A stretch of 64,000 nt of DNA from Atherinomorus stipes (taxonomy: Eukaryota; Chordata; Actinopteri; Atheriniformes; Atherinidae), in assembly GCA_023101725.1 (NCBI GenBank), contig JALJCO010003102.1, positions 186,001 to 250,000 on the forward strand. Reading direction: 5' to 3'. Position numbers and translations under genes: made by a program. The notes under the pieces are model-generated. The model ran no database searches, was not told the DNA's origin, and saw only the letters and a program-made list of their open reading frames with translations. Each line of letters opens with the position of its first letter. The first letter of the stretch is position 1. Positions 61,227 to 64,000 of the stretch are shown piece after piece.

Positions 61227-62891
61227 CATTTAAAAAAAAGTATTGCAAAAAGTTACTAAAATCAGTTGAGATGCATTCTTATAACTACTATTTTTTTTTA
61301 AAAGAAGTAAAGTAAAGACAATAAAGAACATAAATTTAAAATTGAATAGGTCTCCCTTATCTTTATCTTCTCTGTCCTGTCTTATCCTAATCCACCTACT
61401 GTACCTACCAAATGGGCTATTGACCTAGAACCTAGTTGGCATTAGCAATAGATCCTTTGAGTCCACTTGCTTACAGAATGGAATATGAGTGGATTTGTTT
61501 GGGTACATGTTATAGTATCCTCCATGTGAATGCCGATGCCCAGGATTTCCCATCCAAACACTTTCATTAACATAATATGTTTGAGGCTTTTGCAAAATTT
61601 CAGAAACATCTAAAACATCTATGACTCTTAATGTTGATGGCCTAAAAATCTTCATCTCAAATTATTCAACATCTGACAATGTGCCGCCAAACATTTGTTG
61701 CCTAATTATATATGTGGCTCATATGTCAGGCTAATATTATCCATTATTTGTACAGCATGGCATAGTGAGGCACAATTTATGTAGGTAATGGGTTCATGTA
61801 GTCAGATATCCATTTTTCCTCCAGTATGGAGCTGAGCCACTGGTAAATAACAAATAAAAGTACAAAAATACAGTATAAATGCAGTCTCCATCTTTTCCAT
61901 GTGGATTATCACAGTGTAGCTATCAAGTGAAGTAATTTTCACAGAAAGGTTTGTGTCAACCTTTAAATTTTGTTATGCTGTCTGCTAAAACAAACATCCT
62001 GTCCTTCATAGTGAGTATAACTGTAAACACAGCTTGCAATTGTGAAAATCCAAACTAATCAAAAATACTTGCATGTTAACAATGTAGAAATAAACACACA
62101 GAAAGTGCATTATTTCACTTTAACCCTTTCCATGCCAAATTTCTCCATTCACTGATGAAGTCTGGGTTCCAGAGCTGATGCACAGCTGTATACTGAAAGA
62201 CTGAGAGTATGATTGGAATTATGGCCGCCCAAGCATGCAGAATTAATTTGGGCCCTTCTGCGTATGATTTGAGTATTTCTGTCCCACAAGAACACTTTCA
62301 CAGCTGCTAATATTAATGCATTTTGGATCAGATTGCAATTAAACCGTTTGTTACACAGGCGTCTAAGAGGGAGAGTTGTTGTCTGAACACACAAACCGTC
62401 TTCACTGCTGTTAAAATACATACTGTATAATGTTTACTGTAATCTCTGGTATGACTAAAGGTGAAAAATACAAAACAATAGCCATAAATACAGTTTTAAG
62501 TATTGCATTTAAATGGTCTTTATGTTGATTAAGTGTAGAAATATTAAATGTAATATGTAAATGAATGCCAGTTTTAAATTAAAGCTGTTTGAACTTAATG
62601 TAATGTGTTTTAAACTGTTAATCTGTGATTTTTTGGTTATGCCTGTGTATTAAATATGGTTAAACTAACTGTGACTTTAGGCAGATGCTTGGTAAAAATG
62701 GAAATTAGTGTCAGAATCAGCTGGAAGATCTACAAGACAAGACTACATACCCAGCCTGTATTGTTTGTTGTGTGTTTGCTTCCGCTTGAAGAGGTTTCTT
62801 TTCCGTGACATTTAATTTCACTTTACGGTGAATCTGCTGACTGTGCTGCCTGGTGTTTTCTCACTGAGTTGATATTTCCTTCCTTATTCAG

Positions 62892-63011
62892 GCCCTAGCA
62901 CAACATGCCAAGAGGACTCATGTGCCAACCAGGGTGTGTGTCTGCAGCAGTGGGAGGGCTTCAGCTGTGACTGCAGCATGACAACGTTTGGAGGACCTCT
63001 GTGCAATGATG
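62892..63011 (+). CDS. nrxn1: Neurexin-1 exon: EGF3
   Basis: 120-nt exon, phase 1 on both sides. The acceptor is CCTTATTCAG and the donor GATG|GTAGGA. It encodes (G)[20 protein letters not shown] then [19 protein letters not shown]. All six cysteines of the third EGF repeat are present in the spacing of neurexin-1. It is the last alpha-specific exon before the shared LNS6 region; in other vertebrates the beta-neurexin promoter lies in the intron that follows. Too short to appear as a long open frame. Confidence 0.96.
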
Positions 63012-64000
63012 GTAGGATTCTACATTATGATTTTTAGCATTCGGTACTTTAATTTTTCTCTTTTCAGTTCTTGAGTTCATATTTTTTTTCAGTCTGATAC
63101 AGAGATATAACTTTGGGCAAACTATACATGGACCCTCATGCTTGTATCTTTTATTTCACTGTTTTTATTTTTTTATTTTTAGACTTATAAATATCCCAAT
63201 GCATCACTTTGTATTTCACATTTTCATGCAGAATTCACAGTATCTGATGTACAAGTTACCCAAACTATAAAACAAATGTGATCAGGATCAGGAATCCGTT
63301 GGTGTCTGACAATGAGAGGTGGGAGTTATCCTTAACAGCAGGTCTATTTTTGTCCTGTGCTTTCACTCAGCATTCAGACTAAAGCTCATGATTGCTGCTG
63401 GTTTGGGTGGAGTTTTTTTTTTTTTTTTTTTTTCATGTCTCTTGCAACATGCATTTGCTAAAATACCCTTCTTGCTTTCATGTTAAGAAAAAGACTCCTT
63501 ACCCCTACAAACTTTGTCCAACAGAATGAAACGTGTATACAGTATATCGTGTTTTTACTGGGGGAGGTGGGGGTTTGCAACTCTGCAGAACAGAAACTTG
63601 AACATACAGTATGCAAGGGTTAAGTGAGAGCTTATTCAATTTTGAGAGATGCACCACTAGAGGGAGCAACACACACACTTATGGTCTGCCGGAGGAAACA
63701 TTAATAAGCCAAACAAGCAAATAAATTATCCATTTTGACCAAAAATAACACTTGTATCTTAAATGCATTAATTCATCATTATTGGCTTTTATAACACAGA
63801 AGATAAAACTTTCTTGGTTCTCATTTTTCAGTTTTAAAGTTTGGGAATATTAATCTCCCTTAAAGACACTGAGTTGAGCATTTGTTTTGACGGCCTGTAC
63901 ACATAATATGAGGCTTTTTTAGAGAACTGTAGTAATGTCCACTTCAAAAATGGGCTGCCTCCTTATGCACAACATGCAAAGGGCAATTTTGTTTGGTCAT
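63012..64000 (+). other. nrxn1: Start of intron after EGF3 (partial)
   Basis: 989 bases with a poly-T run at 63414-63433 and no recognised exon. The beta-neurexin first exon is expected further downstream and is not seen here. Confidence 0.8.

Larger units (their letters stand above)
56755..62891 (+). other. nrxn1: 6.1-kb intron between LNS5 and EGF3
   Basis: Contains an AAT/ATG repeat with a fragment of a dispersed repeat (58291-58400), a Tc1-like end (58558-58690), a segment related to 32960-33107 (59122-59279), and a (TTTG)n tract (61199-61226). No further exon recognised. From 59760 to 62880 the sequence is AT-rich and featureless to me. It ends TTCCTTCCTTATTCAG. Confidence 0.8.
1..64000 (+). 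other. nrxn1: nrxn1 alpha-neurexin gene, internal part (gene body)
   Basis: Twelve plus-strand exons in the order LNS2, LNS3, EGF2, LNS4, LNS5, EGF3 identify an alpha-neurexin. Diagnostic neurexin-1 stretches include [42 protein letters not shown] and CLSNPC in EGF2; neurexin-2 and -3 differ at many of these positions from memory. All exon joins keep frame. The window starts in the intron before the LNS2 exon and ends in the intron after EGF3, so both ends of the gene are missing. Neurexins are presynaptic type I membrane proteins that bind neuroligins, LRRTMs, neurexophilins and dystroglycan; LNS2 and LNS6 are the main partner-binding domains. Teleosts carry duplicated nrxn1a and nrxn1b, and this copy cannot be assigned from the sequence alone. 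Confidence 0.93.

Noticed and set aside
63012..64000. Search for the beta-neurexin first exon
   Set aside because: No signal-peptide-like open frame or CpG-rich promoter in the 989 bases available.

Overview
This window is vertebrate and almost certainly teleost fish genomic DNA. It is AT-rich, mostly intronic, and full of fish-type repeats (hAT and Tc1-like DNA elements, a tRNA-like SINE, L2/CR1-type LINE scraps, TA and CA microsatellites). The only gene I can support is the middle of an alpha-neurexin on the plus strand. Its translated exons match neurexin-1 more closely than neurexin-2 or -3, so I call it nrxn1. I cannot tell nrxn1a from nrxn1b.

Twelve coding exons are placed, with splice sites and reading phase that join without a break. 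In order: LNS2 first half (7595-7896), splice-site-2 microexon (12052-12075, extendable to 12096), LNS2 second half (13184-13345), LNS2 end plus LNS3 start (23594-24035), LNS3 end plus EGF2 (31136-31519), LNS4 start (43810-44013), splice-site-3 microexon (46765-46791), LNS4 (51754-51876), LNS4 end plus LNS5 start (52300-52681), LNS5 (55814-56004), LNS5 end (56581-56754) and EGF3 (62892-63011). With both inserts this is 2556 nt, or 852 codons, about 4% of the window. The signal peptide, LNS1, EGF1 and splice site 1 must lie upstream. LNS6, splice sites 4 and 5, the stalk, membrane segment and tail, and the beta-neurexin promoter must lie downstream. The product is a presynaptic cell-adhesion protein whose alternative inserts tune binding to postsynaptic partners.

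The rest is intron. The 13.3-23.6 kb intron is the most transposon-laden and holds a hAT insertion with a perfect 8-bp target duplication nested inside another inverted-repeat element. The 24.1-24.6 kb element is a GC-rich MITE with TTA target duplications. The 31.5-43.8 kb intron holds a Tc1-like remnant, a SINE, a long dispersed repeat and LINE 3' ends. A stretch near 21.6-22.0 kb looks like poor-quality sequence.

The most interesting non-coding signal is a set of ACTAAC/ACTAAT motifs (the STAR/Quaking-type RNA element ACUAAY, many with a second UAAC half-site) in two clusters that bracket the splice-site-2 microexon. Other leads are pyrimidine tracts around the splice-site-3 microexon, a pair of diverged related non-coding segments 26 kb apart in two introns, a possible cryptic exon at 48.5 kb, and a Phe-to-Ser change in LNS5. 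I found no separate novel gene system.
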